A stretch of DNA of 64,000 bases from Pseudomonas sp. Marseille-Q3773 (GCF_916618955.1 NZ_OU745390.1:2356001-2420000); one strand, 5' to 3'. Shown: positions 55,858 through 64,000, numbered from the stretch's first letter. Numbers and translations are program-made. Notes: a model not told the origin generated them from the sequence alone.

Positions 55858-57806
55858 GCCGCCCCGCTTTGACCACCCTGCTAGTCGCCAACCGTGGCGA
55901 AATCGCCTGCCGGGTGATGCGCACCGCCAAGGCCATGGGCCTGACCACCGTCGCCGTGCACAGCGCCACCGACCGTGACGCCCGGCACAGCCGCGAAGCC
56001 GATATCCGCGTCGACCTCGGCGGCAGCAAGGCAGCCGACAGCTACCTGGTGGTCGACAAGATTCTCGCCGCCGCCAAGGCCAGCGGTGCCCAGGCCATTC
56101 ACCCCGGCTATGGCTTCCTGTCGGAGAACGCGGGCTTTGCCCGTGCCATTGAAGACGCCGGGCTGATCTTCCTCGGCCCACCGGCCAGCGCCATCGATGC
56201 GATGGGCAGCAAGTCGGCGGCCAAGGCGCTGATGGAAGCCGCTGGCGTGCCGTTGGTGCCGGGTTACCACGGCGAAGCCCAGGACCTCGACACCTTCCGC
56301 GCCGCCGCCGAACGCATCGGTTACCCGGTGCTGCTCAAGGCCAGTGCCGGCGGTGGTGGCAAGGGCATGAAAGTGGTCGAGGAGGAAAGCCAGCTGGCCG
56401 ACGCCCTGGCCTCGGCCCAGCGCGAGGCGCAATCGTCGTTCGGCGATGCACGCATGCTGGTGGAAAAGTACGTGCTCAAGCCGCGCCACGTGGAAATCCA
56501 GGTGTTCGCCGACCAGCACGGCAACTGCCTGTACCTCAATGAGCGGGACTGCTCGATCCAGCGCCGTCACCAGAAAGTGGTTGAAGAAGCGCCTGCGCCT
56601 GGCCTGTCGCCGGAATTGCGCCGGGCCATGGGCGAGGCGGCGGTCCGCGCGGCCCAGGCGATCGGCTATGTCGGCGCAGGCACCGTCGAGTTCCTGCTCG
56701 ACGCCCGTGGCGAGTTCTTCTTCATGGAGATGAACACCCGCCTGCAAGTGGAGCACCCAGTTACCGAGGCCATCACCGGGCTCGACCTGGTGGCCTGGCA
56801 GATCCGCGTGGCTTGCGGCGAGCCCCTGCCGATCACCCAGGAACAGGTGCCGCTGATCGGCCATGCCATCGAAGTGCGCCTGTACGCCGAGGACCCGGCC
56901 AACGAATTCCTGCCCGCCACCGGCACGCTGGCGCTGTACCGTGAGTCGGCGCCTGGCGAAGGCCGGCGGGTGGACAGTGGCGTCAGCGAGGGCGATGCGG
57001 TATCGCCATTCTACGACCCGATGCTCGGCAAGCTGATCGCCTGGGGCGAAGACCGCGAGCAGGCACGCCTGCGCTTGCTGGCCATGCTCGATGAATTTGC
57101 CATTGGCGGGTTGAAGACCAACATTGCCTTCCTGCGGCGCATTCTTGCGCACCCGGCGTTTGCCGCGGCCGAGCTGGACACTGGCTTCATTCCGCGCCAC
57201 CAGGACGTTCTGCTGCCCGCGCCCCGGGCGTTGCCAGCCGCTTTCTGGGAAGCCGCGGCCGAGGCCTGGCTGCAAGGCCAGGCCGGGCAGCAGCGGGACG
57301 ACGACCGCGGTTCGCCGTGGGCCGACCGCACTGGCCTACGCCTGGGCCTGCCGGCACGTACTAGTCTGCATCTGGCCAGCAATGGGCAGGAACAGACGGT
57401 GGCCCTGGAACGCAGCGCCGCGTCCACCTGGCAACTGGTGGGTGAGCACCTGGTGCATGACCACGCAGGTGTGCGTCGCCAGCATCTGGCGATCCGCCGT
57501 GGCGGCACGTTGTACCTGCACTGGGACGGCGAGATGCACGCAGTGGAAGCCTTCGACCCGATCGCCGAGACCGAGGCCAGCCACAGCCATCAGGGCGGTT
57601 TGGGCGCGCCAATGAATGGCAGCATCGTGCGGGTGCTGGTCGAGCCAGGGCAGCTGGTGGAAGCGGGGACGGCGCTGGTGGTGCTGGAGGCGATGAAGAT
57701 GGAGCACAGCATTCGTGCGCCGCATGGCGGCACGGTGCAGGCGTTGTTCTGCCAGGAAGGTGACATGGTCAGCGAAGGCACGGTGCTGGTCGAATTGACG
57801 GAGTGA
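55854..57806 (+). CDS. liuD: 3-methylcrotonyl-CoA carboxylase, biotin (alpha) subunit
   Basis: This 650-residue protein contains biotin carboxylase (residues 1-450) with LLVANRGEIACRVMRTA, the ATP-grasp loop KASAGGGGKGMKVVEEE, EKYVLKPRHVEIQVFAD and the catalytic EMNTRLQVEHPVTE. A linker domain precedes the C-terminal biotin carboxyl carrier domain with the biotinylated Lys615 in EAMKMEHSI. It carboxylates biotin with bicarbonate and ATP for LiuB. Its start overlaps liuC. The operon ends here; a strong hairpin lies 20 bp beyond the stop. Confidence 0.96.
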   Translation: MSRPALTTLLVANRGEIACRVMRTAKAMGLTTVAVHSATDRDARHSREADIRVDLGGSKAADSYLVVDKILAAAKASGAQAIHPGYGFLSENAGFARAIEDAGLIFLGPPASAIDAMGSKSAAKALMEAAGVPLVPGYHGEAQDLDTFRAAAERIGYPVLLKASAGGGGKGMKVVEEESQLADALASAQREAQSSFGDARMLVEKYVLKPRHVEIQVFADQHGNCLYLNERDCSIQRRHQKVVEEAPAPGLSPELRRAMGEAAVRAAQAIGYVGAGTVEFLLDARGEFFFMEMNTRLQVEHPVTEAITGLDLVAWQIRVACGEPLPITQEQVPLIGHAIEVRLYAEDPANEFLPATGTLALYRESAPGEGRRVDSGVSEGDAVSPFYDPMLGKLIAWGEDREQARLRLLAMLDEFAIGGLKTNIAFLRRILAHPAFAAAELDTGFIPRHQDVLLPAPRALPAAFWEAAAEAWLQGQAGQQRDDDRGSPWADRTGLRLGLPARTSLHLASNGQEQTVALERSAASTWQLVGEHLVHDHAGVRRQHLAIRRGGTLYLHWDGEMHAVEAFDPIAETEASHSHQGGLGAPMNGSIVRVLVEPGQLVEAGTALVVLEAMKMEHSIRAPHGGTVQALFCQEGDMVSEGTVLVELTE

Positions 57807-57826
57807 CCGAGTTTTGTGGGGCTTAT

Positions 57827-57860
57827 GAGATCGAGCGCCGCGCAAGCGGCGCTCGATCTC
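57827..57860. terminator. Long hairpin between liuD and the XRE regulator
   Basis: A perfect 14-bp stem, GAGATCGAGCGCCG (57827-57840) and its inverse (57847-57860), encloses a 6-nt loop CGCAAG. Outer bases TTGTGG and CCACAA can extend it. There is no T tract. It sits between convergent genes and probably marks both transcript ends. Confidence 0.65.
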
Positions 57861-57916
57861 CAATGCGCCACAACAACCACGCCTGGCACCCGCCAGCCCC
57901 ACCAGAATCTCAAACC

Positions 57917-58582
57917 CTAAAAAACCCCATGCACCCGCACAACCACACCCAGAAATTCGCAACCTTCTTCACATAGCAACGCCGGGTAGTTGCTGTTCAA
58001 GGCCTTCAGGTACCGCTGCCCACCCTCCGCCGCCAGCTCACGGAAGATCGCCGGCTTGCCCGGCTGCCGGGCGATAACCAGGCGCCCTGGCTCGGCCGTC
58101 AACCCTGGGTCCACCAGCATGCGCATCCCCTGCGGCACACTGCGGCCACTGCTGGCACTCATCGCGTCATTTTCAACGGTCAGCCAGAACGCCTTGCCCT
58201 GGGCGATGTAGTCCGTCTGCTCGAACACCCCGGGCTTCGCCTCTTCCGCAGTCCCCAGTTCATCCCAGGCCAGCACCGGGTAGCGGAAACACACGATGTA
58301 CTGCATGAGGTCCAGCTCGTCCTCGCTGTCATCCACCTCGTAGCTGCCACGTTCCTCACCCACCTGCCCCTGAACCCGCAGCTGCAGGCTGACGTGATAA
58401 TGCGGCATGCCGATCTCGACGAAGGTGCGGTTCATCGACTCGATCTTCGGTTGACGCCGCTTGTTCAGCCAATGCGCAACGCTGCCCTGAGACACACCCA
58501 CGCGCTCGGCAAGCTGCTCTTGAGTGAGCCCTAGCTCCTCCATCCGGTCGCGGACGAGGGCAATCCATTTATCCATGTTCAT
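57917..58582 (-). CDS. XRE-type regulator with LexA/CI-like C-terminal domain
   Basis: The start is uncertain: MNMDKW at 58580-58582 is chosen because the helix-turn-helix (residues 18-45, LTQEQLAERVGVSQGSVAHW) begins soon after; an ATG at 58622-58624 is an alternative. From residue 85 the S24/LexA-like fold is visible. The usual nucleophile position reads VENDAMSA (Ala140 where GDSM has Ser), and the lysine position in PAIFREL is not Lys. It is therefore probably not self-cleaving. It is divergent from a small gene across a palindromic operator, the arrangement of an autoregulated prophage-type or stress repressor. Its inducer and wider targets are unknown. Confidence 0.82.
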   Translation of the reverse strand: MNMDKWIALVRDRMEELGLTQEQLAERVGVSQGSVAHWLNKRRQPKIESMNRTFVEIGMPHYHVSLQLRVQGQVGEERGSYEVDDSEDELDLMQYIVCFRYPVLAWDELGTAEEAKPGVFEQTDYIAQGKAFWLTVENDAMSASSGRSVPQGMRMLVDPGLTAEPGRLVIARQPGKPAIFRELAAEGGQRYLKALNSNYPALLCEEGCEFLGVVVRVHGVF

Positions 58583-58651
58583 CGCTGGCACGATACGGAC
58601 TGCCCTGTGGCGCTCAATAAACATTTAGTATTATTTCATCGGCAGCAAGAA

Positions 58652-58666
58652 AATACTCGAAGTATT
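58652..58666. promoter_or_regulatory. Candidate operator of the XRE regulator
   Basis: AATACT-CGA-AGTATT is a perfect 6-bp inverted repeat in the gap between the divergent regulator and small gene. Further half-sites AGTATT (58627-58632) and AGTAT (58667-58671) flank it. This multi-site layout suits a CI/Cro-like repressor. Confidence 0.55.
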
Positions 58667-58711
58667 AGTATCGACCTATCCCCAATCCTACTGGCTTGAG
58701 CAGGTATCAGG

Positions 58712-59023
58712 ATGAAAACACCGAAAAACGACGAAACAGATCTCGACAGCGAAGCCGCCCGCCGCGCGCTCGACTATTACCTCAACCCCAACCCGCCGCG
58801 CCCCACCCTGGATAGCCGGATCTGGACCTTGCACGAAAGCGTGACCGGCGACCAGGCCCGGGAGCACGCCATCGCCCTGCTACGTTGTGCCGCCGCCACT
58901 GCCCAGGAAACCGCCACCCACCAGCACGGCAGCCAGCGCGAGCTGACTTTCGCCCTGATGCACATGATGGACATGGCCCGCGCGCTGCTGGAGCACAAAC
59001 GCACTGTGGAAACAGGTATTTAG
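58712..59023 (+). CDS. Small pseudomonad-specific protein (DUF6124/DUF3077-like)
   Basis: This 103-residue protein starts at the ATG 58712 (AGG upstream, weak site). The N-terminal part contains EAARRALDYYLNP, a motif I associate with a family of small pseudomonad proteins (DUF6124/DUF3077). The rest is helical: DQAREHAIALLRCAAATAQE and LTFALMHMMDMARALLEHK. No signal peptide or membrane helix is seen. Function is unknown. It is divergent from the XRE regulator and probably controlled by it through the operator at 58652. Confidence 0.7.
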   Translation: MKTPKNDETDLDSEAARRALDYYLNPNPPRPTLDSRIWTLHESVTGDQAREHAIALLRCAAATAQETATHQHGSQRELTFALMHMMDMARALLEHKRTVETGI

Positions 59024-59141
59024 GCAATTAAAGAAGGGAGAGAACGTGATTGGCCGGTAACGGCAAAGGCCCCGATTGCCGGGACAGGGAAGCGCACCGG
59101 TAAAACTTTTTTACCGGATAAGCAAAAAATTCATTTGACTG

Positions 59142-59160
59142 GCAAATGATAACGATTATT
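59142..59160 (+). promoter_or_regulatory. Fur box and promoter of the PrrF-like sRNA
   Basis: GCAAATGATAACGATTATT matches 14 of 19 bases of the classical Fur box. TTGACT (59135-59140) and TATTAT (59157-59162), 16 bp apart, form a good sigma-70 promoter that the Fur site overlaps. Iron-bound Fur would block transcription. Confidence 0.82.
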
Positions 59161-59169
59161 ATTGCACTC

Positions 59170-59280
59170 AACTGATCGCGAGATCAGCTGGATAACCTGG
59201 AGCTTAGGTCGCTCTCAGATTATCTCCTCATCAGGCTAATCACGGTTTTGGACCCGGCTTTTTTGCCGGGTCTTTTTTTT
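59170..59280 (+). ncRNA. prrF: PrrF-type iron-responsive small RNA
   Basis: The RNA of about 111 nt starts near 59170. It begins CTGATCGCGAGATCAG, a 5' hairpin, contains the single-stranded TTATCTCCTCATCAGGCTAA core that I recognise from Pseudomonas PrrF RNAs, and ends with a strong intrinsic terminator GACCCGGC-TTTTTT-GCCGGGTC followed by eight T (59251-59280). PrrF RNAs are made under iron starvation and repress iron-rich proteins such as SodB and aconitase. Only one copy is present here, as expected for species outside P. aeruginosa where the two copies are unlinked. Confidence 0.9.
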
Positions 59281-59455
59281 GGCTCTTCAGGCTAATGAAG
59301 ATCGTGATGGCGCGCATGGTAGCAAAAGTGTTTCAGGGCGTGAACGTTCATTGCAGAACATTGCAAAAACAGCACTTGAGAATCAATATCGTTTATCTTA
59401 CGCTGACGTTGCGTCACGGAAGATGCCCCCTCTCCCATCCAGCAAGGAGCTGACC

Positions 59456-59971
59456 ATGAGCCGCCTGCTAGTACCGCTCGAGCACCCAACCCCGGCTGCG
59501 GGGCACGATACCGAAGCGTCTCTACTGCACGCCTTGAGGCATCTGCCACGGCGCGTACAGCAAGTCTTCCTGCTCAGCCGCCTGGACCAGCTGGGCTTCG
59601 CCGCCATCGCCGCCCGCCTCGACCTTCCCCTGGCGAGCATCGAACGGCATATGGGCCAGGCCCTGCAGGCTGGCCACTCACGCCGCGATGCGCTGGCGAG
59701 CATCGCCCGGCAATGGTACGTACGCTTGCAGAACCCCGAGGTGACTGCCTGCGAGCGCATCGACTTCCGTCGTTGGCTGGACGCCGACCCGGCGCACCTG
59801 CACGCGTTTCATGACACCGAACTGCACTGGCGCAGCCTGCTGGTACCGGCACGGCAACTGGGGCATGACGGCTGGTACCGGCAAGGACGAGCCGCGCTGT
59901 CGCTGGGCGGCTGCTCGGTCGCGTTAGGTCTGGGCGTAGCGGCGCTGGTAGTGCTCGGTTTTTGCGCCTGA
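59456..59971 (+). CDS. Fusion of sigma-70 region 4-like and FecR N-terminal-like domains with a membrane segment
   Basis: The start is the ATG at 59456 with AAGGAG 6 nt upstream. The 171-residue protein has three parts. Residues 22-70 resemble ECF sigma factor region 4 (HALRHLPRRVQQVFLLSRLD and FAAIAARLDLPLASIERHM). Residues 80-127 resemble the cytoplasmic N-terminal DUF4880 part of FecR (ARQWYVRLQNPEVTACERID; FRRWLDADPAHLHAFHDTE). Residues 148-169 are hydrophobic and end the protein. Region 2 of the sigma factor and the periplasmic part of FecR are absent. It lies 175 bp after the sRNA terminator and may belong to the iron response. Function is inferred only. Confidence 0.75.
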   Translation: MSRLLVPLEHPTPAAGHDTEASLLHALRHLPRRVQQVFLLSRLDQLGFAAIAARLDLPLASIERHMGQALQAGHSRRDALASIARQWYVRLQNPEVTACERIDFRRWLDADPAHLHAFHDTELHWRSLLVPARQLGHDGWYRQGRAALSLGGCSVALGLGVAALVVLGFCA

Positions 59972-60020
59972 TCAACGCCTCAACCACGCCGTCAGCGGTT
60001 ACGCAGGCTTGGCCTGCTGG

Positions 60021-61214
60021 CTACCAGGTTCGCGTGCTGGTCAGCGTTTCCGGCAAGCAGGCAAGCAACAGCCACCCGCACAAGCTGACGCCCACGAACA
60101 GAAGCCCCAGGCTCATCGGCAGCGCGCTTTCGACACTGGCAACAAGACTGCCAGCCAAACCACCGCCGGCGAACAGTAGCGTGGTATTGAGCGACGCTGC
60201 CGCACCAGCCTGCTGCGGGTAACGCGCCAAGGCTTGAGTCGTTGCCGCAGGCCGCACCAGCGTTGTCCCGGTGGTGCACACGATCATCGATAGTAGAAGC
60301 CCTGTCACCGTCAACCCTGCAACCAGCGCCCAGACCAGCAGCGTGACGCCCCCGAAGGCGATCAGCAGGAACCCGGTCTGGATCTGCGCCAGCGGGCTTA
60401 CGCGTTTGTTCGCATAGGTCGCGGCTGCACCGCCAGCGATATACGCCAGCCCATAGGCAATAAACACCATCGAGAATTGATACGGGGTCAGCCCGAGGTC
60501 ATCCATGAACGCCAGTGGCGCGACCACGATGAAGGAAAAATGGCAGGCAAAAGCGAGACTGGACAGCAGAGAGTGCACCAGATAGGTCGTGTCACGCAGC
60601 ATCATCCGATAGCTGCCCATGCCTGAAACTCGCCCGCGCAATGCAGGCGTGTCCTGCAGCAACGCAGACGACAAGCACGCAACGACCAGGGCAATGAAGG
60701 CAAATACGCTAAAGCTGCCCTTCCAGCCAAAGGCCTGTTGCAGAAACGCCCCCGCGACCGGTGACAACGAGATGAACAGCCCGCTCGCGCTGGTCAGCAG
60801 GATACGCATGGCGTTGCGCTGCTTGCCGCTATACAGGTCCTGGACCAGCGCCTGGCCCAGGACGAAACTCCCGCAACCCAAGGCCTGCAGCAGACGGAAC
60901 GCCATGAGCGTCTCGTAGCGGGCCGAGAATGCACAACCCACTGCCCCGATGATGGATAGGCCCAGCCCAGCGAGCAACAGCCGCTTGCGTCCCATGGCAT
61001 CGGACAGTGGCCCGATCACCAGTTGCGCCAGGGCCACACCAAAAGCAAAGAAACTCACCGAGTAGGCTATTTGCTGCGGCCCGACATGAAATTCATCTGC
61101 AAGCGCGGGGAATGACGGGAGGATCACATCGAGGGGGAACACGCCTAGCAGACACAGCAAGATCAACAGGGCCGAGTACAGAGGATTGCTGACCGGTTCG
61201 AAGGGCCGAGGCAC
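60021..61214 (-). CDS. Bcr/CflA-type MFS efflux transporter
   Basis: The start is a GTG at 61212-61214 (MPRPFEPVSNPLYS after fMet), with GAGG upstream. The 397-residue protein has 12 predicted membrane helices. LGVFPLDVILPSFPALADEF and VGPQQIAYSVSFFAFG open the first helices, and the MFS loop motif GPLSDAMGRKRLLL lies near residue 75. RLLQALGCGSFVLGQALVQDLY is typical of the Bcr/CflA drug:proton antiporters. A small molecule exporter in the inner membrane is the safe call; its substrate is not known. Confidence 0.9.
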   Translation of the reverse strand: MPRPFEPVSNPLYSALLILLCLLGVFPLDVILPSFPALADEFHVGPQQIAYSVSFFAFGVALAQLVIGPLSDAMGRKRLLLAGLGLSIIGAVGCAFSARYETLMAFRLLQALGCGSFVLGQALVQDLYSGKQRNAMRILLTSASGLFISLSPVAGAFLQQAFGWKGSFSVFAFIALVVACLSSALLQDTPALRGRVSGMGSYRMMLRDTTYLVHSLLSSLAFACHFSFIVVAPLAFMDDLGLTPYQFSMVFIAYGLAYIAGGAAATYANKRVSPLAQIQTGFLLIAFGGVTLLVWALVAGLTVTGLLLSMIVCTTGTTLVRPAATTQALARYPQQAGAAASLNTTLLFAGGGLAGSLVASVESALPMSLGLLFVGVSLCGWLLLACLPETLTSTRTW

Positions 61215-61461
61215 GCTGTTAACCTCGCCGCTTCACGTTGCAAAAGAGCATCACCTGAGTCTCCGGAAGTCCGCCACGTTGTAGCCCGATGATAGCGACG
61301 GCTCGAAGATGTACAAGGCGAACCGGCCAGCGATACTTCCGATAAAAATGTAGGATTTTGCTCCCATCTGAAGCAATACGACACGCCTCAGACGCTGCCC
61401 CTAGCCAGGCCTTTCGTGAATAAAGCTGAGCCTTCGACAACAGCAGAAGAACCCGCCCCGC

Positions 61462-62382
61462 TCAATAATTGAAATCATGGCCCAGCTGGCCCTGCATCCA
61501 TTCGAGAAACTGCCGCACCCTGTGGGCTTCGGCATGGCCCCGCGGAAACACCAGATGGTGGGCGCTGACCGGGGTCGCCAAGTCCTGAGCAAATACCGCT
61601 ACCAGCTCGCCACGGGCTATATAGTCCTGCGCCAGCAAGGAACTCTCCAACGCCAGCCCATACCCGTGGCTGGCGGCTTCCAGGCTCATGTACGAGCGAT
61701 CGAAACTCAGCGCATACGGGGATTGCGGCAACGCCAAGCCTTGCTGGGCGAACCATTGCGGCCATTGCACCAAGGCGGCTTCCGAAAGGATCAGGTTCTG
61801 CCCCAGCAGGTCGCTGGGCTGCTTGACCGGTATGCGTTCGAGCAGCCGCGGCGAAGCCAGCACGGTGGCGCGTTCATGGCGGATGGTGCGCACTTCCAGG
61901 CTGGGCCAGTTGGGATAGCCATGGCGGATATCCAGGTCGATCTGATGACGGCCAAAGTGCAATGACTCGTAAGAGCAGGACAGATTGATCTGGATTTGCG
62001 GGTGACTGTTGCGGAAGTGGTCAAGGCGCGGCAGCAACCAGAGCAGCCCGAAGCTTGGTGCGGAATGCAGCCGCAGGCAATCGAAGCCCACGGCGTTACC
62101 GGCGCGCTCGGTGGCCATGGCCAGGCTCTGCAGGATGCCCGACACCTCGCGCAGGTACTGCTCACCCGCCGGGGTCAGCGCCACACCGCGCGCCTCGCGA
62201 ATGAACAATGGTCGACCAATCAAGGCCTCCAGGTTGGCGATCTGATGGCTGACCGCAGAGGGCGTGAGGTTCAACTGCTCGGCGGCACGCGCAACGTTAG
62301 CGAAGCGGGCGACTTGCTCGAAGGCCTGAATTGCTTTCAGCGAAGGGATCTGCGGAGACTTTCTGAGAAGGTCCAGGCTCAT
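61462..62382 (-). CDS. LysR-family transcriptional regulator (GcvA-like)
   Basis: The start is the ATG at 62380-62382 (MSLDLLRKSPQIPSLKAIQAF), 6 nt after AGGA; upstream in-frame ATGs have no site. The 306-residue protein has the LysR winged helix-turn-helix (residues 20-47, NVARAAEQLNLTPSAVSHQI) and a periplasmic-binding-protein-like ligand domain. The domain and motif FIREARGVALTPAGEQYL fit the GcvA/AmpR branch. It is divergent from the SDR/MFS genes across 196 bp, so it most likely activates them in response to their substrate. Confidence 0.92.
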   Translation of the reverse strand: MSLDLLRKSPQIPSLKAIQAFEQVARFANVARAAEQLNLTPSAVSHQIANLEALIGRPLFIREARGVALTPAGEQYLREVSGILQSLAMATERAGNAVGFDCLRLHSAPSFGLLWLLPRLDHFRNSHPQIQINLSCSYESLHFGRHQIDLDIRHGYPNWPSLEVRTIRHERATVLASPRLLERIPVKQPSDLLGQNLILSEAALVQWPQWFAQQGLALPQSPYALSFDRSYMSLEAASHGYGLALESSLLAQDYIARGELVAVFAQDLATPVSAHHLVFPRGHAEAHRVRQFLEWMQGQLGHDFNY

Positions 62383-62463
62383 GGGCATTCCTGCATGGTT
62401 CGCGGCGGTACCTAGGGTTTTACCCGTCCATAGAACCCAGGTACAAGCCAAGGGCTGAATTTT

Positions 62464-62481
62464 TTTCAGCATCGGGTGAAA
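62464..62481. promoter_or_regulatory. Candidate LysR box
   Basis: TTTCA-GCATCGGG-TGAAA is an inverted repeat in the gap between the LysR gene and the SDR gene, in the T-N11-A class of LysR sites. It is 98 bp before the SDR start codon. Confidence 0.4.
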
Positions 62482-62578
62482 GCGGCAGCGTTGCTCGGCC
62501 CGCGCAGCGAGACGAAGCTGTGCCTATCGGTTCTGCCTGAACCGCTGCTCACAACAATAATCACCCGGAGCACTCCCG

Positions 62579-63328
62579 ATGCTGTTAACAGGAAAATTTG
62601 CCGTCATCACTGGCGCCGCCTCGCCCCGCGGAATCGGCCGCGCGACTGCCCAGGTGTTCGCCGAACAGGGCGCCAAGGTCGCGATTCTCGACCTTGATCC
62701 AACCGCCGCCGCCGAAGCCGCAGCTTCCCTCGGCGAAGGCCACATCGGCCTGGCCGCCAATGTTGCCGATGAAGCGCAAGTGCGCGATGCCATCGCACAG
62801 GTCCTGGCGCAGTTCGGACGGATCGACGTGCTGGTCAACAACGCCGGTATCACCCAGCCTGTGAAGACCCTCGACATCACTGGCGCGGACTATGACCGCA
62901 TTCTGAACGTGAACCTGCGTGGCACGCTGCTGATGTCCCAGGCGGTCATCCCGACCATGCGTGCGCAGCAGGCCGGCAGCATCATCTGCCTGTCGTCGGT
63001 GTCTGCACAACGCGGTGGCGGCATCTTCGGCGGCCCTCATTACAGCGCCGCGAAGGCGGGCGTACTCGGCCTCGGCAAGGCCATGGCCCGGGAGCTGGGG
63101 CCGGATAACATCCGCGTCAATTCGATCACCCCTGGCCTGATTCACACCGACATCACGGGCGGCCTGATGCACGATGAGCGCCGTCACGCCATCATCGAAG
63201 GCATCCCGCTGGGGCGCCTGGGCGAGGCCCGCGATGTCGCCAATGCGGCATTGTTCCTTGCCAGTGACCTGTCCAGCTACCTCACGGGCATTACCCTGGA
63301 TGTCAACGGCGGCATGCTGATCCACTGA
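62579..63328 (+). CDS. Short-chain dehydrogenase/reductase
   Basis: This 249-residue NAD(P)-dependent SDR has the cofactor motif ITGAASPRGIGRATA (residues 9-23), the NNAG strand LVNNAGI, the catalytic Ser in SSVSAQRGG, Tyr-x3-Lys in HYSAAK, and GGMLI at the C-terminus. FabG-like in length, but the neighbouring importer and LysR regulator suggest a catabolic dehydrogenase for a sugar acid, polyol or hydroxy acid rather than fatty-acid synthesis. CGGAGC precedes the ATG. The MFS gene follows after 76 bp. Confidence 0.92.
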   Translation: MLLTGKFAVITGAASPRGIGRATAQVFAEQGAKVAILDLDPTAAAEAAASLGEGHIGLAANVADEAQVRDAIAQVLAQFGRIDVLVNNAGITQPVKTLDITGADYDRILNVNLRGTLLMSQAVIPTMRAQQAGSIICLSSVSAQRGGGIFGGPHYSAAKAGVLGLGKAMARELGPDNIRVNSITPGLIHTDITGGLMHDERRHAIIEGIPLGRLGEARDVANAALFLASDLSSYLTGITLDVNGGMLIH

Positions 63329-63404
63329 GCATCCACCGCATCGTGACCGGCGCCCGAGCCCGGCGCAGGTCACGCGTTCGATAACAACAAGAGATCAGAA
63401 CGAA

Positions 63405-64000
63405 ATGACCACACTAGCGCTCGATGCGGTGTCCGCCGCACGCAGCAGTGCCTACCGCAAGACGGCCTGGCGACTGATGCCCTTTCTCATGCTCTGCTAC
63501 CTGTGTGCCTACCTCGACCGGGTCAATGTCGGCTTCGCCAAGCTGCAGATGATGGACGACCTGGCCCTGTCCGAAGCGGTCTATGGCCTGGGTGCGGGCA
63601 TGTTTTTCATCGGCTACTTCCTCTGCGAGGTGCCCAGCAACATCATCCTGCACAAGGTCGGCGCCCGGCGCTGGATTGCCCGCATCATGATCACCTGGGG
63701 CATCATCTCGGCAATGTTCGCCCTGGTGGAGACGGCCTGGCAGTTCTATGCCCTGCGCTTCCTGCTGGGTATCGCCGAGGCGGGCCTGGCACCTGGGCTG
63801 CTGCTGTACCTGACCTACTGGTTCCCCTCCTATCGCCGGGCGAAGATGACTGCGCTGTGGTTCATCGCCATTCCGCTCTCGGGGATGATCGGCGGCCCGC
63901 TGTCAGGCTGGATCATGGAACGTTTCGCCGGCGTGCACGGCTGGGCGGGCTGGCAGTGGATGTTCCTGCTCGAAGCCATCCCCACGGTGCTGGTGGGAAT
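63405..64000 (+). CDS. MFS transporter (anion:cation symporter type), truncated by window edge
   Basis: The ATG is at 63405 and 198 codons are inside the window; no stop is reached. Six membrane helices are visible, beginning LMPFLMLCYLCAYLDRVNVG. The D-R-x-N-x-G motif is followed by FIGYFLCEVPSNIILHKVGARRW, as in the ACS family importers of tartrate, galactarate, phthalate and related organic acids. It is encoded downstream of the SDR and probably brings in that enzyme's substrate. Substrate is not known. Confidence 0.88.
   Translation, partial: MTTLALDAVSAARSSAYRKTAWRLMPFLMLCYLCAYLDRVNVGFAKLQMMDDLALSEAVYGLGAGMFFIGYFLCEVPSNIILHKVGARRWIARIMITWGIISAMFALVETAWQFYALRFLLGIAEAGLAPGLLLYLTYWFPSYRRAKMTALWFIAIPLSGMIGGPLSGWIMERFAGVHGWAGWQWMFLLEAIPTVLVG

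Overview
The window looks like chromosome of a fluorescent Pseudomonas of the P. putida group. The GC content is high, long spurious ORFs lie antisense to real genes, start codons are preceded by AGGAG-type ribosome binding sites, and two families of pseudomonad REP elements recur in the gaps. From memory, the gene order of the metabolic blocks (reductive pyrimidine catabolism, zwf/gnd, trehalose/glucan, liu) matches P. putida KT2440. That is recollection, not a search result. I see no rRNA, tRNA, CRISPR array, transposase or integrase.

Layout. 1-4.6 kb: 3' part missing nudC, a crotonase, nhaB, lipocalin blc, RNase Z. 4.6-13.2 kb: reductive pyrimidine degradation, with an M20-family ureidopropionase/carbamoyl hydrolase and an NCS1 transporter divergent from dihydropyrimidinase, preT and preA. 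A REP cluster and a RutR-like TetR gene coupled to a VOC protein follow. 13.4-15.6 kb: a two-gene Septu-like defence pair (PtuA ATPase, PtuB HNH nuclease). 15.6-20.4 kb: gnd-zwf-GH15 carbohydrate operon and a 55-residue coiled-coil ORF. 20.4-28.1 kb: an orphan type VI secretion island running right to left: VgrG, a PoNe-like DNase effector, four tandem immunity paralogues, and a PAAR tip protein. Two of the immunity genes carry an 853-bp-offset duplication.

28-50 kb: a complete trehalose/alpha-glucan network. One strand carries glgA-treZ-malQ-treY-DUF2934-glgX and the other glgE-treS/mak-glgB. GlgA makes linear glucan, TreY/TreZ convert it to trehalose, and the TreS-maltokinase fusion makes maltose-1-phosphate. 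GlgE and GlgB rebuild branched glucan from it, while GlgX and MalQ trim and recycle. An EEP-family phosphodiesterase and a passenger-less autotransporter barrel sit between the two arms. 50-57.8 kb: a divergent acyl-CoA synthetase and liuABCD (leucine/isovalerate degradation), separated by two LiuR-type palindromes. 57.9-60 kb: a LexA-like repressor with a palindromic operator, a small pseudomonad-specific protein, a PrrF-type iron-responsive sRNA with a Fur box, and an unusual sigma-region-4/FecR-N fusion. 60-64 kb: a Bcr/CflA-type efflux pump, and a LysR regulator divergent from an SDR dehydrogenase and an MFS importer cut by the window edge.

The most interesting parts are the PtuAB defence pair, the effector/immunity island with its duplication scar, the sRNA-linked sigma4/FecR fusion, and a gene-free 0.87-kb stretch before glgA that holds three copies of a 12-bp element and a terminator-like hairpin.
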